Below, in pieces: positions 34,464-45,922 of a DNA stretch of 64,000 nt. How positions within the stretch are numbered: the stretch's first letter is position 1; every line of letters begins with the position of its first letter. Both the position numbers and the translations under genes were made by a program. Source of the DNA: Sanghuangporus weigelae (taxonomy: Eukaryota; Basidiomycota; Agaricomycetes; Hymenochaetales; Hymenochaetaceae); the NCBI GenBank assembly GCA_033182465.1, contig CP137322.1:868001-932000 (forward strand), given 5' to 3'. Under the pieces are notes generated by a model, which made no database searches, was not told where the DNA came from, and saw nothing but the letters and a program-made list of their open reading frames with translations.

Positions 34464-36356
34464 ATGAGCGGCTCACCTACAAGCTTTCGAAGGAAAACTG
34501 CGCCAAATATGACTTCTGCTTCTGGTGGCACGGGCTCGCAGCAGAGTGCTTTGGACATTTCGACGAGCATGGACTCAGGCGACGTATCATCAGATGATGG
34601 CGAAAATCTCTACACGCCAGTGTCGGACTCTGCTCAGCTAGTGGAAGTTGTCTATCCTTCTGGTCCAAGTGACACTCTGGAGTCAAAGGAAGAACTTGGC
34701 AAACGTGCCACAGCAGCCACTGTCGCGCATTGTCAAGTGATGGGCCTAAGCTCCTTGTCGTCGCCACAAAAGTCGCTGGACTCACCTAAAGGTTCCTTCT
34801 CAGCGTCTGTGTCTTCTCTTTCAGATACTTCCTCACTTTCGCTTGCGTCACCCTCGCTTGATAGCAGCATACTTTGTTCAACCTCTTTGCTTGAAACCAA
34901 GATCAGCCTAGAGGACTCTAGCCTTGATCTATATCCCTCTAGCACTGATTTTGTTTTCGTGCCACTTTCCTCTCCACAAAGGCTCTCTTCTGTGGACGTT
35001 TCCCCCGATTCTCGAATACGGGCAGATGAAATGATCTTGCCTGTCCGACCTTCTCCACCGCGCAAGCGCCCTTCCGACTCCGAATCGCCACTCAGCAGAA
35101 CAGGTGTAGGCCAAAAGCCGAAACTTCCTCGCGTCTCTGGTCCTGAATTTCTATCATCCACTCTGGGAACCTCCTACTGTGCTCGCTTCCCTCAGAACCA
35201 CCGACTTCGAAGTGACTTCGTGCGTACGTATGCTCTAGAGGCCGAGCTTGGGTCTGGTGGATACGGATTTGTCATGACTGCACGACATCGCCAGGACGGC
35301 CATGAGGTGGCGGTGAAGTTCATCTCAAAGGATAAGATCCCTCGGTACGGATGGGTCAAGGACGAATATGGGAAGAAGATCCCGAAGGAAGCCTGGTTCC
35401 TATCGAAGATATCCCATCCGGCCATCGTCAAGTTCTATGATCTTTATGAGGACGATGTTTATTTCTACCTCGTGAGTAATTACTCTACTGTCATCGCTCC
35501 ACTCATGTAAAACCGGATTCATCCAGGTAATGGAATTACATGGGACGCCATGGGTCAAAAGAACCAGGAAGCCCGCACATGTCCGACAATCGTCTCGAGA
35601 AGTAGGCTCTGTGGATAAAAACCTTCCTCCCGTAAGTTCGCGAGCAGTAGCTCAGGATGCTGCATTAAGACTACCTAAGAATTCCAAACATACCAAGGGA
35701 CCTCTTGCGAGACCGACTTTTACACGCCGAGCATCTCATGATCTTTTCGAATGCATCGAACAATCTAAGCACAAGAGATTCTCAGAAGACGATGCGAAGT
35801 TTATTTTCGCACAGCTTATTGATGTCGTCGACTACCTTGACCGACTTGGTATCACTCATTGCGATATTAAAGATGAAAATGTCGTTATTGATAAGGACTT
35901 GAAGGTACGTCGCTGTTTTGGATAATGATTCTCTTGAACAGAAAATCTAATTTTTCTTTTGAACAGATCAAACTTGTTGACTTTGGCAGCGTTGTATCCG
36001 TCAATCCAACTCAAGAACGACCATTCTACAAAACGTTCTATGGAACGGCTGCGTACGCTTCACCAGAAATTATTCGTGAAAAGCCCTATCAAGCACCGCC
36101 AGCAGAAATCTGGGCCATCGGAGTGCTGCTTTCTTTCTTGATCACAGGAATGTCACCTTTCCCGACCGAAGACGACAAGAGAAACGGGAGAATAGTGTTG
36201 GATGATGCGAACAGACGGCGTATGTCTGATGACTGTTTCAACCTGGTACAAAGATGCCTTGAAGTTGACCCAAACTTTCGTGCGAATATTGCGGAAGTGA
36301 AAGCGCATCCTTGGCTTGCCGATGGATACGAGAGATTGCTTACGGAACGACAGTAG
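34464..36356 (+). CDS. PAS-kinase-like Ser/Thr protein kinase, HCD catalytic loop, 3 exons
   Basis: A protein kinase of about 590 residues. The first 240 are Ser/Pro/Asp-rich and look disordered. The kinase domain has the P-loop ELGSGGYGFVMTARH, VAVKFISKDKI, the aC region PKEAWFLSKISHPAIVKF and VMELHG. An insert of about 70 residues follows. Then come HDLFECIEQ, LGITHCDIKDENVVIDKDL, IKLVDFGSVV, FYGTAAYASPEII and IWAIGVLLSFLITG, ending FRANIAEVKAHPW. The KDENVVID and DFGS patterns are those of PAS kinase (Psk1/PASK) and close CAMK relatives, which link sugar status to translation and glycogen. No PAS domain is visible in the N-terminus. The catalytic loop is HCD rather than HRD. The two introns close in frame. 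Confidence 0.85.
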
Positions 36357-37144
36357 CCTCCTAGAGAAGGAGTGACAGGCGAAAGGGCGCTTCCCTTTGC
36401 GAAGTTGATGCTCTGCTTCCTTACTTCACAGTGTGCTCGAGTATCCTCGGGAAAAGTGATCCCTTTATTTTTGTCTTCTCCATCGGATGCTTTTCCCTGC
36501 AGTTTCCGCTGTTCGGTTGTAACGTTCTTTCGAACAATTCACTTCACCTCCAGACAAGGGCGCATACGCCATATCAGATCTTTCAGCGACTTTTTTAGTT
36601 CCCTTGCTTGCTTAGATATGCTCTACCCAGGTAGCATGGTTTTTGATTTTCAGCACCGCGCCTTTCCTGACGCCTGCACGACTGCACAATACGCGACTTT
36701 CATGACTTCAGGGCCTTGATCTCTCTTTCTTGTCTTCTTCTGACCGTCGCTCCACGATCTCATTTTCTTTTCACTATCGTTTCCTCTTCTCTTGCAATGA
36801 AGATTCCGGTACCGAACGCTAGAAGAAATCCCGCCAGTGTATTTGTACTCATGCTGAATATACACGAAGTAATAGCATCAAGAAACCGAGGACCCGCGAT
36901 CGTCATTCTCAAACCCTGTTTTCGGGAAAGGCAGCAATCTAAAAGATACATAAATTGCAGGTGGAAGATAGTACAAGTACGCGAAAGCAGGCACAGCAGT
37001 ACATAAAAGTCATGACAGGTCGTGAGATCATAAAAAATAGCCGTATCTGTGAGTCCGGAATGAACAATCTGAAAAGCATGAGCGGGTATAAAATCCATGA
37101 AGGTAAGAGTACGAAACGAGAAAACGGGGATATGTGGAGTTGAT
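36357..37144. other. Intergenic stretch between convergent genes
   Basis: The 3' regions of the kinase and of the next minus-strand gene. Short readings on both strands (36372-36719, 36760-37098) lack motifs and exon partners. Nothing supported. Confidence 0.4.
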
Positions 37145-38635
37145 CTATGACGTCGATGCCGAAGCTACCTGGCTTGACGTGCTCTTGATTATCGAAGGAG
37201 GCGTAACGACGAAAGTTGGCGGAGATACGTCGGGTGCTGGACCTTGATTCTGAGGTGTGCTTGGTAGAATAACACCTGGCGTACCACCATGCGCGGGTAG
37301 CGGCGACGCTGAAGGCGGATCAGGGAAGTCCCACGAACGCGGGACCATCGCAGCAGGCATAATCCACGTCGCAGCGCATACGACTCCCTTGCCTTTGTCC
37401 TGCCTCTCGATCTGTGCCCACTCGAAATCGACGAATTGCCCGATATATCGCACGAAGGGCAACATCTCACGCACGCCGTTGTACATCAGCGAAAGCGCCG
37501 AAAGGAAGTTGATGACCTGGTGTGAGATGTTAGGTGCTTGAGAGAGGTGGGTGAGCGTAGGAGGTGGGAGGCAGAGTTCAAGGCCCCACCAGTAGGTGAG
37601 GACGGACATTCGGTCCGTAGGAGGGTAGATCGTTGAGTGGTCCGGGAAGACGGCCTTGCCTGTTGCGAAGCCTAGAGCCATGAGTTGCGGAGTGAGCTTT
37701 GCCGCGCCTTCGATGACCGTCTCCGCAGTGGGAATGGCTCCTGCCAGGAGACCCTCTCCATCGCCTGGTTGACCTAACCCGAGATCGGGAGCTGCGAGAA
37801 GGTCAACGATGTGTAGTTCGGAGAAGAGAGACGAAAGAGCGTCGACTCCGGCGGATATGACGGATTGTTCCTTGAGTTTCGAAAAATGCTTCGTCTGTAC
37901 ATCGGATTCGGTACTCTCAAGGCAAACTGCGTGAATGGGAGCACTTCCAGCTTTCGATGACACCGCAAGGGTAGAGACCTCTACTCCGGTGTCTTCAACG
38001 TGCTCCTCAGGGACGGGAAGCTCGCGTAGTTTCTTGATAAGCTTGTTAGCGGACTTGGGTTTCATGAGATCGGATTTGATTCTCGTCATTTGAGCTCGCG
38101 AGACTGGAGTAGGCCGTGCTTTTGCGTGTGCCATAGTTGTAGCATCGGAACCAACTATCAGCCTCTGCACTGCAAACGCATTTTTCTGTACTCGTTTTTC
38201 CGATGAACGCGAAAGTACTGAGATAGATGCGCGCTGGGCCGCCGTCTTAGCCTTCTTCCGTTCTGTAGCATCTTGCTCGTGTGTGATTGCAGATTTAGGA
38301 CTATAGAAGAAGCGAAGTGCACGGATGGAGAAGCGTGAAGGCGCGGCCACTGGCCTGGATTCCTTTGGCTTTGCATTAGGGTCGGAAACATCACCAGCGT
38401 GTTCACTGGTCGACACCGGTGGATCCACTGGTGCTTCGGACGGTTCCTGGTCGCCGATAGCAGTCGTTCCACCCTCCGTCTTCACGGTGTCCTTCACTGC
38501 GCCGTCCTCTGCATCTACAGTTGCCGGACTAATGGTGACTTGGATTGGTTCATCAGATCCTTTCTGAGTTTGACGAGACTTTGAATTTGTTGTAGACGAC
38601 CTGGCAGACCATATGCTGAGGACACTGAGAACCAT
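37145..38635 (-). CDS. Unrecognised 496-aa basidiomycete protein
   Basis: A long single reading, which is unusual here and strongly suggests a real gene. I do not recognise it. The first 210 residues are polar and low complexity (Thr/Ser/Lys-rich; KKAKTAAQRASISVLSRSSE). From about 240 the protein looks folded: SELHIVDLLAAPDLGLGQPG, TVIEGAAKLTPQLMALGFAT, TDRMSVLTYWWGLELCLPPP, QVINFLSALSLMYNGVREML and PFVRYIGQFVDFEWAQIERQ. Next is GKGVVCAATWIMPAAMVPRS. The end is Pro/Ser-rich. The W-rich and hydrophobic segments are too short and mixed to be clear membrane spans. This folded block is the part to search with. Confidence 0.75.
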   Translation of the reverse strand: MVLSVLSIWSARSSTTNSKSRQTQKGSDEPIQVTISPATVDAEDGAVKDTVKTEGGTTAIGDQEPSEAPVDPPVSTSEHAGDVSDPNAKPKESRPVAAPSRFSIRALRFFYSPKSAITHEQDATERKKAKTAAQRASISVLSRSSEKRVQKNAFAVQRLIVGSDATTMAHAKARPTPVSRAQMTRIKSDLMKPKSANKLIKKLRELPVPEEHVEDTGVEVSTLAVSSKAGSAPIHAVCLESTESDVQTKHFSKLKEQSVISAGVDALSSLFSELHIVDLLAAPDLGLGQPGDGEGLLAGAIPTAETVIEGAAKLTPQLMALGFATGKAVFPDHSTIYPPTDRMSVLTYWWGLELCLPPPTLTHLSQAPNISHQVINFLSALSLMYNGVREMLPFVRYIGQFVDFEWAQIERQDKGKGVVCAATWIMPAAMVPRSWDFPDPPSASPLPAHGGTPGVILPSTPQNQGPAPDVSPPTFVVTPPSIIKSTSSQVASASTS

Positions 38636-39590
38636 GGTGGCAAAGAGAAAGAGAGGATGTCAAGACGAACAGAATACGTAGCATAAAAGAGTGAATAAAG
38701 AGAGACAACGTCCTGAGACGACCAGAATCCGCCACCTCAGCTGGTCGTGGACGAGAAAGATAGGCCTATGTGAGGCTGAGAGCTGGCAACATATGTCCAT
38801 ACCATAAAAGGCATGTCGATCCTGCACACGTCACTTGGTCAATCCACCACCACAAACAGGAGATGCTCAGCTTTGAACGTAACAGTGATCAGATCCAGAG
38901 AAAAGCGCGTATGAAAGAATATCACTCATCTGGAAGACATCTCTGCAAAGGTCATCAGTAGGTCTGCTGATAATTTCTTTGACTCGGTCTCGGTTTATTG
39001 AATCGATGTCCAGCGAGCAACAAACAGGTGCGTCGTTTTTTAGTCAATCTTGGATTAGCTGATGAGTCGCGAAACACAGCCCATTCTGGCCTTTTCTGTG
39101 TAACTTGAGTGGGGCTTTACCTATCTATGGAATCTGGAAAGGACGAAATGCGGAATGGATAGATTCATGACGCTTCTTCCGCACGTATACCTCCCATCTT
39201 CCTAAGACGGTGTTGCGCCTGTATCGGCTTTCGTTTCGACGGAGCTTTTGTTGTCGGACTACATCTGATCAAGCTTCAATGATTAATCCAGTTGGCCTCA
39301 CAACTTATTCAGGACATTTGAATTAACGACATTGTGCCATCGCAGAAGTGTGATACGTTGCGTTGCGATTTTGGCCTTCTGATATCTGTTTGGGTGAGCG
39401 TTGTCGGTGAGCGGTCGATGATATTGCGCTTTCTAAATTCAGCTGATGCTTTCGCGCCTGTAGTAATGTGTCTTGAATCCTAGCCAATTAGCTTCACCAG
39501 AGGAGGAAAGCTGATCGCATATTGAGATAGTTACCTGTTGATTGCAAGATCCCACACTGATTTCCGCCGCATCGTGTTCTCAGGTGGACG
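38636..39590. other. Intergenic stretch before the membrane-protein array
   Basis: The upstream region of the 496-aa protein gene. It may hold 5' exons of the first array member; I could not identify a signal peptide or start. Confidence 0.35.
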
Positions 39591-40570
39591 CATCCGATGT
39601 CCTGATGAGTACAATGTTAGTTTGTTATCCTGGAGATCGAGGCGTCGTCAACCACACTCCAGCATAAATCTCCCCGGAAAAATAACGCGGCAGAACTACC
39701 AGTTTGCTACCTCTCCCGGTGCAGGTGCCACCATTCAGCATAACTTTCACGTCAAATATCTCGGCCACCAATCCCATGCCTATTCCGATCCCAGATGCAA
39801 CTCAAGGTATGTGAAATTTAAACCTATAAACTAGCTCATATACATATCACCTTATAATATAGGTACGGCCAAGATACATGGCCTCGTACCTCGGTCAACC
39901 GATAGCGATAAGAAGACGCGTATTGCTATCTTTTCTGCTCTAGGAGGGTTACTTCTTCTCTTCGAGGCATTCGTGTGTTTTCGATGGTTGATTTGGCGAT
40001 CACGCAGCAGACGAGCGAAGGAAGGAAGAAGAGATCGTGAGGTTCTAAATCACGATAACTCATGCGCAACAGAAGAAATGTGTGCAAACTTATCTGATGG
40101 AGATGGTCTGGGGAGCGGATGTGAGACAGATTCACAAATTCCTGTGGGAAGGAACTCAAGAGCCAACGAGGCTGTAACGACGAGGTTTGAGTATCGGATC
40201 TTGCACCCGTCGTCTGTAGTTGAAGATCGCCATATGAGCACGCATGCGGCAGCTCCTAACTCACCAGTTGCATCTGTTCAGCAGACAGGTGGAGAAGCGA
40301 ATCCCGATTCATCTGCCCATCCGCTCGAATCACTTCTTCAGTCCGATGCAACACAACAGACATCAGCAACGCTCTCCGAAGGAGTCCCTGATGTTCCAAA
40401 CTCCTCAGGCAGAACGATATCGTTGATGCAACGGGAGATCGATGAACTACGTAGATGAACTCATGAGACGCCAGCAACCAGAATCTGCTAGACATCACTC
40501 TGTTTCGCTGAGCGATTACAGTGATGCTCGAACGTCACCGCCTTCTTACTCAGAGGTCGGAGACAATTGA
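39591..40570 (+). pseudogene. Array member 1: single-pass membrane protein with PPSY tail, frameshifted
   Basis: An extracellular Pro/Ser/Thr-rich stalk (FTSNISATNPMPIPIPDATQ) precedes an intron ending near 39861. The membrane helix follows (TRIAIFSALGGLLLLFEAFV), then a basic stop-transfer segment RWLIWRSRSRRAKEGRRDRE and a polar cytosolic region. A coiled-coil start (LMQREIDELRR) then runs into a TGA near 40456. In the next frame the DNA continues with DELMRRQQPESARHHS and the terminal SDARTSPPSYSEVGDN, stopping at 40568-40570. That matches member 3, so a small indel has cut off the PPSY tail. The extracellular domain upstream is only partly readable. Either the gene is a recent pseudogene or it makes a tailless form. 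Confidence 0.6.
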
Positions 40571-41160
40571 TTACAGGAACGGGAGATCTAAGCAGAGTTC
40601 GTCTTTTCTATCTGAATACTGTCAAAGCGCGACAATTGATTGTCTTCCTTTAGGTCGTTTCTATTATCATGTACTAGATTCGTTGGGAAGGTGGGAGTCT
40701 ATTTAAGACACCTCAAGAGCAATGTCATCCGCCCTAATTGTTGTACGCACATCCTGCGATCATCATCGCTGATTTGACTGCTATGAGCATCCACGCACCA
40801 ATAACATTATACCGTGCTCTCCCTGACTGATGGCCTTTTTCTCAGAGCAGGGATTCTGCGAGAGAAACAATGGATAATAACGCGGAATGACATTCACCTT
40901 TCAATTTCTGCAAGATTCGAGGACTAATAGTTGTATACGCAATTTTGAATTTGCAGCCTCGTGAACTTCCAGGAAGTCAGACTTCCTGATCACATAAGAG
41001 GGATTTTAGTTCCTCGGCCTTGATGATCAATGATCCTGTCTTTCGTTCATGTCCGAGAGGCTGTTCCCGGTGTCTATCTTGACATCCGTGCGTCATTATA
41101 TATGTGACTAGGGTATGGGTTGCATTTTTGAATTGTACCTAGGGCTTTCCAGTGAAGAAT
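40571..41160. other. Spacer between array members 1 and 2
   Basis: About 600 bp without a supported exon. It includes the inverted repeat AGGAAGTC-A-GACTTCCT at 40971-40987. Confidence 0.4.
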
Positions 41161-42336
41161 ATGGCAGATGCAAACCGCCAGGACCAATCGGACCCCACGA
41201 GTTCATGCGGCAATGCGAACCTTCTCGGAGTGGACGTTTGCGCTGCATCCGGGGCTTCAAAGGCCAACGAACGATGCAGAGGGTATTAGGTATTTGTATC
41301 CACATTCGCATTGGGCAGGCGGTATACGGCGAGGCCGAAATTTACCACAAGTTCCGACCAATCCACATCGAAGACGAGCTCTACGGATTTCGACCCATCC
41401 GATCCGACGACGACGATGACGACGACGGCTGCGACTGTCAACCCGTTCACGCTGAGCACGACCACCGCTTCGACTTCCGAGCCTCCTGCGCTTGGGACAG
41501 CCACTATCGAGCAAACTACAGCAATGACAGTTCCCGATACGGAAAATAAGACCAACACGTCAAATATCGCGTCGACTGACTCCCTAACCTTCGAGAGTCG
41601 GTCGTTCTCTCATACTCAGACCGGTAGTCTTTCAAGCACCATTGGTCCGTCGATCTATTGTGTGATCCTCACTCATTTTCATGTTCATTGGTAGCTCTCT
41701 TATAGTGACTCTTTCCGTATCCGATTCCGCTACACCATCTACCACAGCAGGTGGCAACACGCCTTCTAGTCCTGCTACAAGAACAATTGCTATCGTAGCT
41801 GGTATCGTCGGGGCGGGTCTATTCCTTTGTGCAGTATTGTTATGTGTCCGATGCATTCTTCCGAGGAAATCCCTTATTAGGCGGTTCTTTATCGGGAGAA
41901 CACAGCGACGATGAGGAGAACTTGGAAGGCCAATCAGCTCGAAAGTAATGGAGAAAAGTACACGAAGTCAGTATCAGTAGACTCGGGCAGCCGATAGTAC
42001 AAATGAAGTCCACGGAGACCGGCCTCCAGGCTATCCCAAGAACAGCGCCAATAAGTTTGCTATCGGAGAAGGCCAGATCAGCCCCAGCAATTGGAAAGAG
42101 AAGCGAACGTTCAACCAGTGGCACGTCCCGTCGGTTTGGTTTCTCAAGATATTCCGACTCAGCAACCTATTGTAGGAGTCGCTGATACATTGGACTCTTC
42201 ATCGCAAAGGATGTCTACGGTGTTGGAAGAGATCCAGAACCTGAGAACTCAAGTACATGAGCTCATGCGTCATCAGCAACGGGAGGCGTCATAGAACCTC
42301 CCTTCGACGTCGAGTACTCGCCCCTAAGAAAGGCGA
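41161..42336 (+). pseudogene. Array member 2: Thr-rich stalk membrane protein, decayed
   Basis: A strongly Thr/Ser-rich stalk (SDPTTTMTTTAATVNPFTLS and GTATIEQTTAMTVPDTENK) is followed by an intron and the helix TRTIAIVAGIVGAGLFLCAV. A basic stop-transfer segment CVRCILPRKSLIRR comes next. The cytosolic part matches member 3 (QMKSTE for QMRSME; PVARPVGLVSQDIPTQQ; SSQRMSTVLEEIQNLRTQVH then ELMRHQQREAS). The frame changes after the membrane exon, the intron donor that follows QMRSME in member 3 is altered here, and a stop follows REAS, so the PPSY tail is lost. The remains NLPSTSS are still readable after the stop. Confidence 0.6.
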
Positions 42337-42659
42337 ATGATGGCTTCTGCTTGATCTGCTCACGAGAAGGGACTCGTCACATGCATAGCCGATCTATTTT
42401 CCCAAACACACTGTTACGATCATCACCGCTCACCAAAATGCACTCGATACCATCAACATAAGCTGAAACTGAACTCTCCAGAACATTTTTCTATGGTTCT
42501 CAAAGACAGCAATCTTTGTCCTTCTCATACTACATGTGCATGTTGCATGTCGTTTAAGGCCTGACGTCTACACAGTCATCCTACCATTTTGGAATGATCA
42601 AATACAGGAGTCAGTGCAACGATACGATCCAACAAACCATAAGCGATATTTTATTGTTT

Positions 42660-43711
42660 GTGCGGTTGCAGAATGATATTCCCAGGAACCCATAGCCTTG
42701 ACTACGGATTCCTAGACATATATGGCTGCTGGCGGAAGCTGCGCCATTCTTGATTACGACGCTGGACGGGTCTCCTGTGGAACAACATGGCCGACGTAAG
42801 TGCATTAAAGCTCCTTCGGAACTCTGTCTCAGAATCCAGACAGATTTCTACAGGACTGCTAAATACTACAGATGTCATCGTGGCGACTCATACCATTTCT
42901 ATAACCATACCTGACTTTATCACGGGCATGTCAATCCTGCGTTAACTATTCATATTACCACTGACCTACCGAAAACAAAGCTCAACAGTCTGCGGCCCCA
43001 TCGGTCACAGGTTCGTCTCTCAGGGATAAAGGCACATCTTCTATCTCCAAGGCAAGAACTTTTGCAATCGCAGGTGGCGTTGTGGGAGGCGTCCTGGGTC
43101 TGATATCGTTGTTTTTGTGCGCCCGGTATGCCCTTCCACGGATCATTTCCCGTAGGCGATCCCAGCGGATGGCGTCCGACAGTAGAACCAATGAACGATC
43201 ACAAAGAAGTGCAGAACGTACTTATGTTCCTGACCGGACCGGCGGATCAGAACATGAGCCCCAGACAGTCCTGAATCGACCTGGAAACGCTACCGGTGTC
43301 GACGTCGACCGGAGTGAATTGGAGGATCTGGTCGTACAAATGAGGTCCATGGAGGTCAGTCATCCGGCTGTTTCAAGAACGGCGTATCCGAACTAACTAA
43401 TGACAAAGGCCAGATTGGTCCAGCAGGCAGAAAGAGGGATCATCGCTCAATCAGCATCTCGTCCCATCAAATTTGTTCCTCAGGATACATCGACACAGCA
43501 ATCGATGGTCGGACGAACCACTAATGCGTCGGTCCCTTCAGCACAAACCATGTCTGTAGTGCTTCAAGAAATCCAGAGCTTGAGAACACGAATGGATGAG
43601 ATCGTGCGGCATCAGCAACAGGAGGCGGCACGGAACTTCTCCTCGAGCTCGAGTGACTTTGATGATGGACGAACCGCACCACCTTCTTATTCAGAAGACC
43701 GAGTACGCTGA
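42660..43711 (+). CDS. Array member 3: single-pass membrane protein with coiled coil and PPSY tail
   Basis: The best-preserved member. An upstream exon fragment reads APFLITTLDGSPVEQHG (near 42740-42795), which resembles the beta-sandwich extracellular domains often found in such fungal proteins. An exon from 42989 carries a Ser-rich stalk, the helix FAIAGGVVGGVLGLISLFLC and the basic segment IISRRRSQRM. A polar region ending VVQMRSME precedes a GTCAGT..AAAG intron with an ACTAAC branch site. The last exon holds ARLVQQAERG, a coiled coil (SVVLQEIQSLRTRMDEIVRH) and the end DGRTAPPSYSEDRVR. PPSY fits the PPxY motif recognised by WW domains of Rsp5/Nedd4 ubiquitin ligases. The N-terminus and signal peptide were not found. 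The function is unknown; a membrane adaptor or surface sensor is inferred. Confidence 0.6.
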
Positions 43712-44479
43712 CATCTATGTTGGAACAGAATTTGTTGGACTTTCGGTCGGTATTATTAACTCTTGTGCTGACTACGAAGATTTGACCTTTGCTTTCGTTA
43801 TAGTTGACTGCTGCGAGCTTTTGTATTTATTTATATCACACGTTCGTCTCAATTCCAGGGTTGCTATAATAATACACGATATTCCTGCTAGAGGAGAGAG
43901 TCGGATTCGTTGGATGGCCAGTCCTCAAGGCACTTGAGCAAATAATAATGGTCTTCCTACAATCACGATGTCTTTCGCTTAACCGGAAAGGCCATCCCGG
44001 GTGCTATGCTACTCTAACTTTTACAGGGTATACGAGGATGAACTCATAAGTCACCAGTAACATGAATATACTTTGCAGGGCCGGGAAAGTGAATACATTG
44101 ATCCGAAGGCAATGAATTCCAAAAGTTCCTTTACCAGTGAACCACTGCTCTGCATTTCCAGCTTGGCGAGGTTTACGGATCTATCCTGATGTCAATGGAT
44201 ACATCATTGCGACACCAGCAGACATGACTACCCGGAAAAGGGCTGAGTGCGTCAATTCGTTATAAGTTCATGAAGACTGCCAAGGAGATTTGTTGTCGTA
44301 AACGTTTCTCTTCAAGAGATCGAGGCGAGCGCTAAGGCTGGGAACTTAGCAGCACTATCTGCAACTTACAGTTCTCACATTCATATGCGACTGATAAACA
44401 ATGTAAATGTAATCGAGGTCAATCACCAATCCGTTTTGCAAACACAGCACTTCCAAAAAATGCTCTTGGCATCATTCTT
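43712..44479. other. Spacer between array members 3 and 4
   Basis: The 3' region of member 3 and probably unreadable upstream remains of member 4. No exon could be supported. Confidence 0.35.
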
Positions 44480-44706
44480 CAGGATAGACGAGCACAGCGG
44501 CCTTGCGTCGGAGGAACCGTTGATACATCAGATTCTTCAGCGCAAAGGATGTCTTCGATGATGCAAGAGATACAGCGCTTAAGAATTCAAATCGACAAGA
44601 TCGTGCGGCTTCAGCAAGCGGAGGCTGCGCGAAACTCCCCTTCGACCTCGAGTGATTTTGATGATCGTCGAGTAGCCTCCTCTTATTCGGAGGACAGAAA
44701 GCACTA
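44480..44706 (+). pseudogene. Array member 4: C-terminal remnant
   Basis: Only the cytosolic end is readable. VDTSDSSAQRMSSMMQEIQR is followed by RLRIQIDKIVRLQQAEAARN and SPSTSSDFDDRRVASSYSED. It aligns with member 3, but PPSY has become SSY and no membrane exon is recognisable upstream. It is a decayed duplicate. Confidence 0.65.
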
Positions 44707-45922
44707 ACAGGTCATGATCTCCAATGCACAGAACTCAATAGGCTTCAGATCAGTAGCATTAAATACTTTTGAACCGAAGACTCACTGTGCCTGTTGTTCG
44801 AAATCATTTCTTCTAGGATCATCCATGTGAGAATCCTCCAATGACAAAGTGCCTATGAGCTGAAAGCAGTCGAGTATATCAATTGTTATTACTTGCCTTT
44901 ATCTTGACAGACTTCAATTAAATTGCTTGGTTCCGTGCAACTAGAGATTCCGATGGGTATTGTCCAAAACGTTTTTCTGGACAGCTATCCTCAAGTAATG
45001 TCAGATGAGGTGCGTATAGGTCTGTCGTTCACCTTTTGCACTTTGCTTCTACCTAGAGCATTACTCTACTCTTCGCATCGTTTGCCTCCTCGGTGGTATT
45101 GCTTCCGACGGCAGTACAACTGCTCTAAGCAGGCCCTAACAAGCAAGCATCCATCACAACAACCGGAATCGAATCACAGAACCATTCAGTCGGGATTTCC
45201 GCCAATGTCCTACTGGTACTTCAAGCTATACTCTCTTTTTTGTGCAGTAGCAAAAAGATGATTCATCGCTAGGTGGTGCCTATTGTAGTGCAAATTTGAC
45301 CAGCAGCATTACCCATGTGTGTTAGAGCACCCTATGCACCTCATTAAGGATAATAAGGCGCAGAAATGCGGGACTAAAAGCAACGTATACCAGAGCTTTA
45401 CGGTAAGATCCTTCACTTTCACTTATTCATGTGTAGCCAAGGGAGGAATGAAGTTGTTTGCGTGGAACCGCTTTCTGCATTCCTGATTCACTTGGCAAGT
45501 TTCCATCAAGAAATTCTTTTGTTGTTCCTGTGTTGACTGAATTCCTTCGCTGTTCTCGTTTCAGACTTCTGGATCCATTCTGAAAAATGGGTCTGTTGCC
45601 AACACGAACTCGATAAAAATTGGCTCTGAACGAAATGATGAGGACTATAAGCTTTTTGTACACTATTTACCTGAAGCCTGAGGATGTTAGTGCGAGCAGA
45701 CTAGTACTGGTTCTCAATATCTAATGTCCAAAGCCAGAGAATGTCGATGCATGCAAGAGCAGAGTAATACGGCCGGTTCGGGACTGGTTATAGCCGTATA
45801 TCTATACCCAGAATGGACAGTCGATCCGACACGCGTCATTACGTGGTACTCCCTCCTCCATTCTCCCGTTCCCGTTCATACATGCGTGCTCTGCAACGCG
45901 CGTGTTGCCCTCATATCATATA
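44707..45922. other. Region between the array and the PI 4-kinase gene
   Basis: Readings at 44923-45261 (plus) and 45427-45663 (minus) are not supported by motifs or partners. The plus-strand DNA near 45060-45200 can be read as a hydrophobic, Ser/Thr-rich piece (SITLLFASFASSVVLLPTAV) that might be another decayed array member; I do not call it. Confidence 0.35.

Noticed and set aside
34733-35161. 142-codon minus-strand reading in the PAS-kinase-like gene
   Set aside because: It is the antisense of the Ser-rich N-terminus, with Glu/Arg/Ser-rich composition expected from such a mirror.
41257-41558. Minus-strand readings with Arg or Val repeats
   Set aside because: They are antisense to the ACG-rich Thr stalk of array member 2 and reflect its codon repeats.
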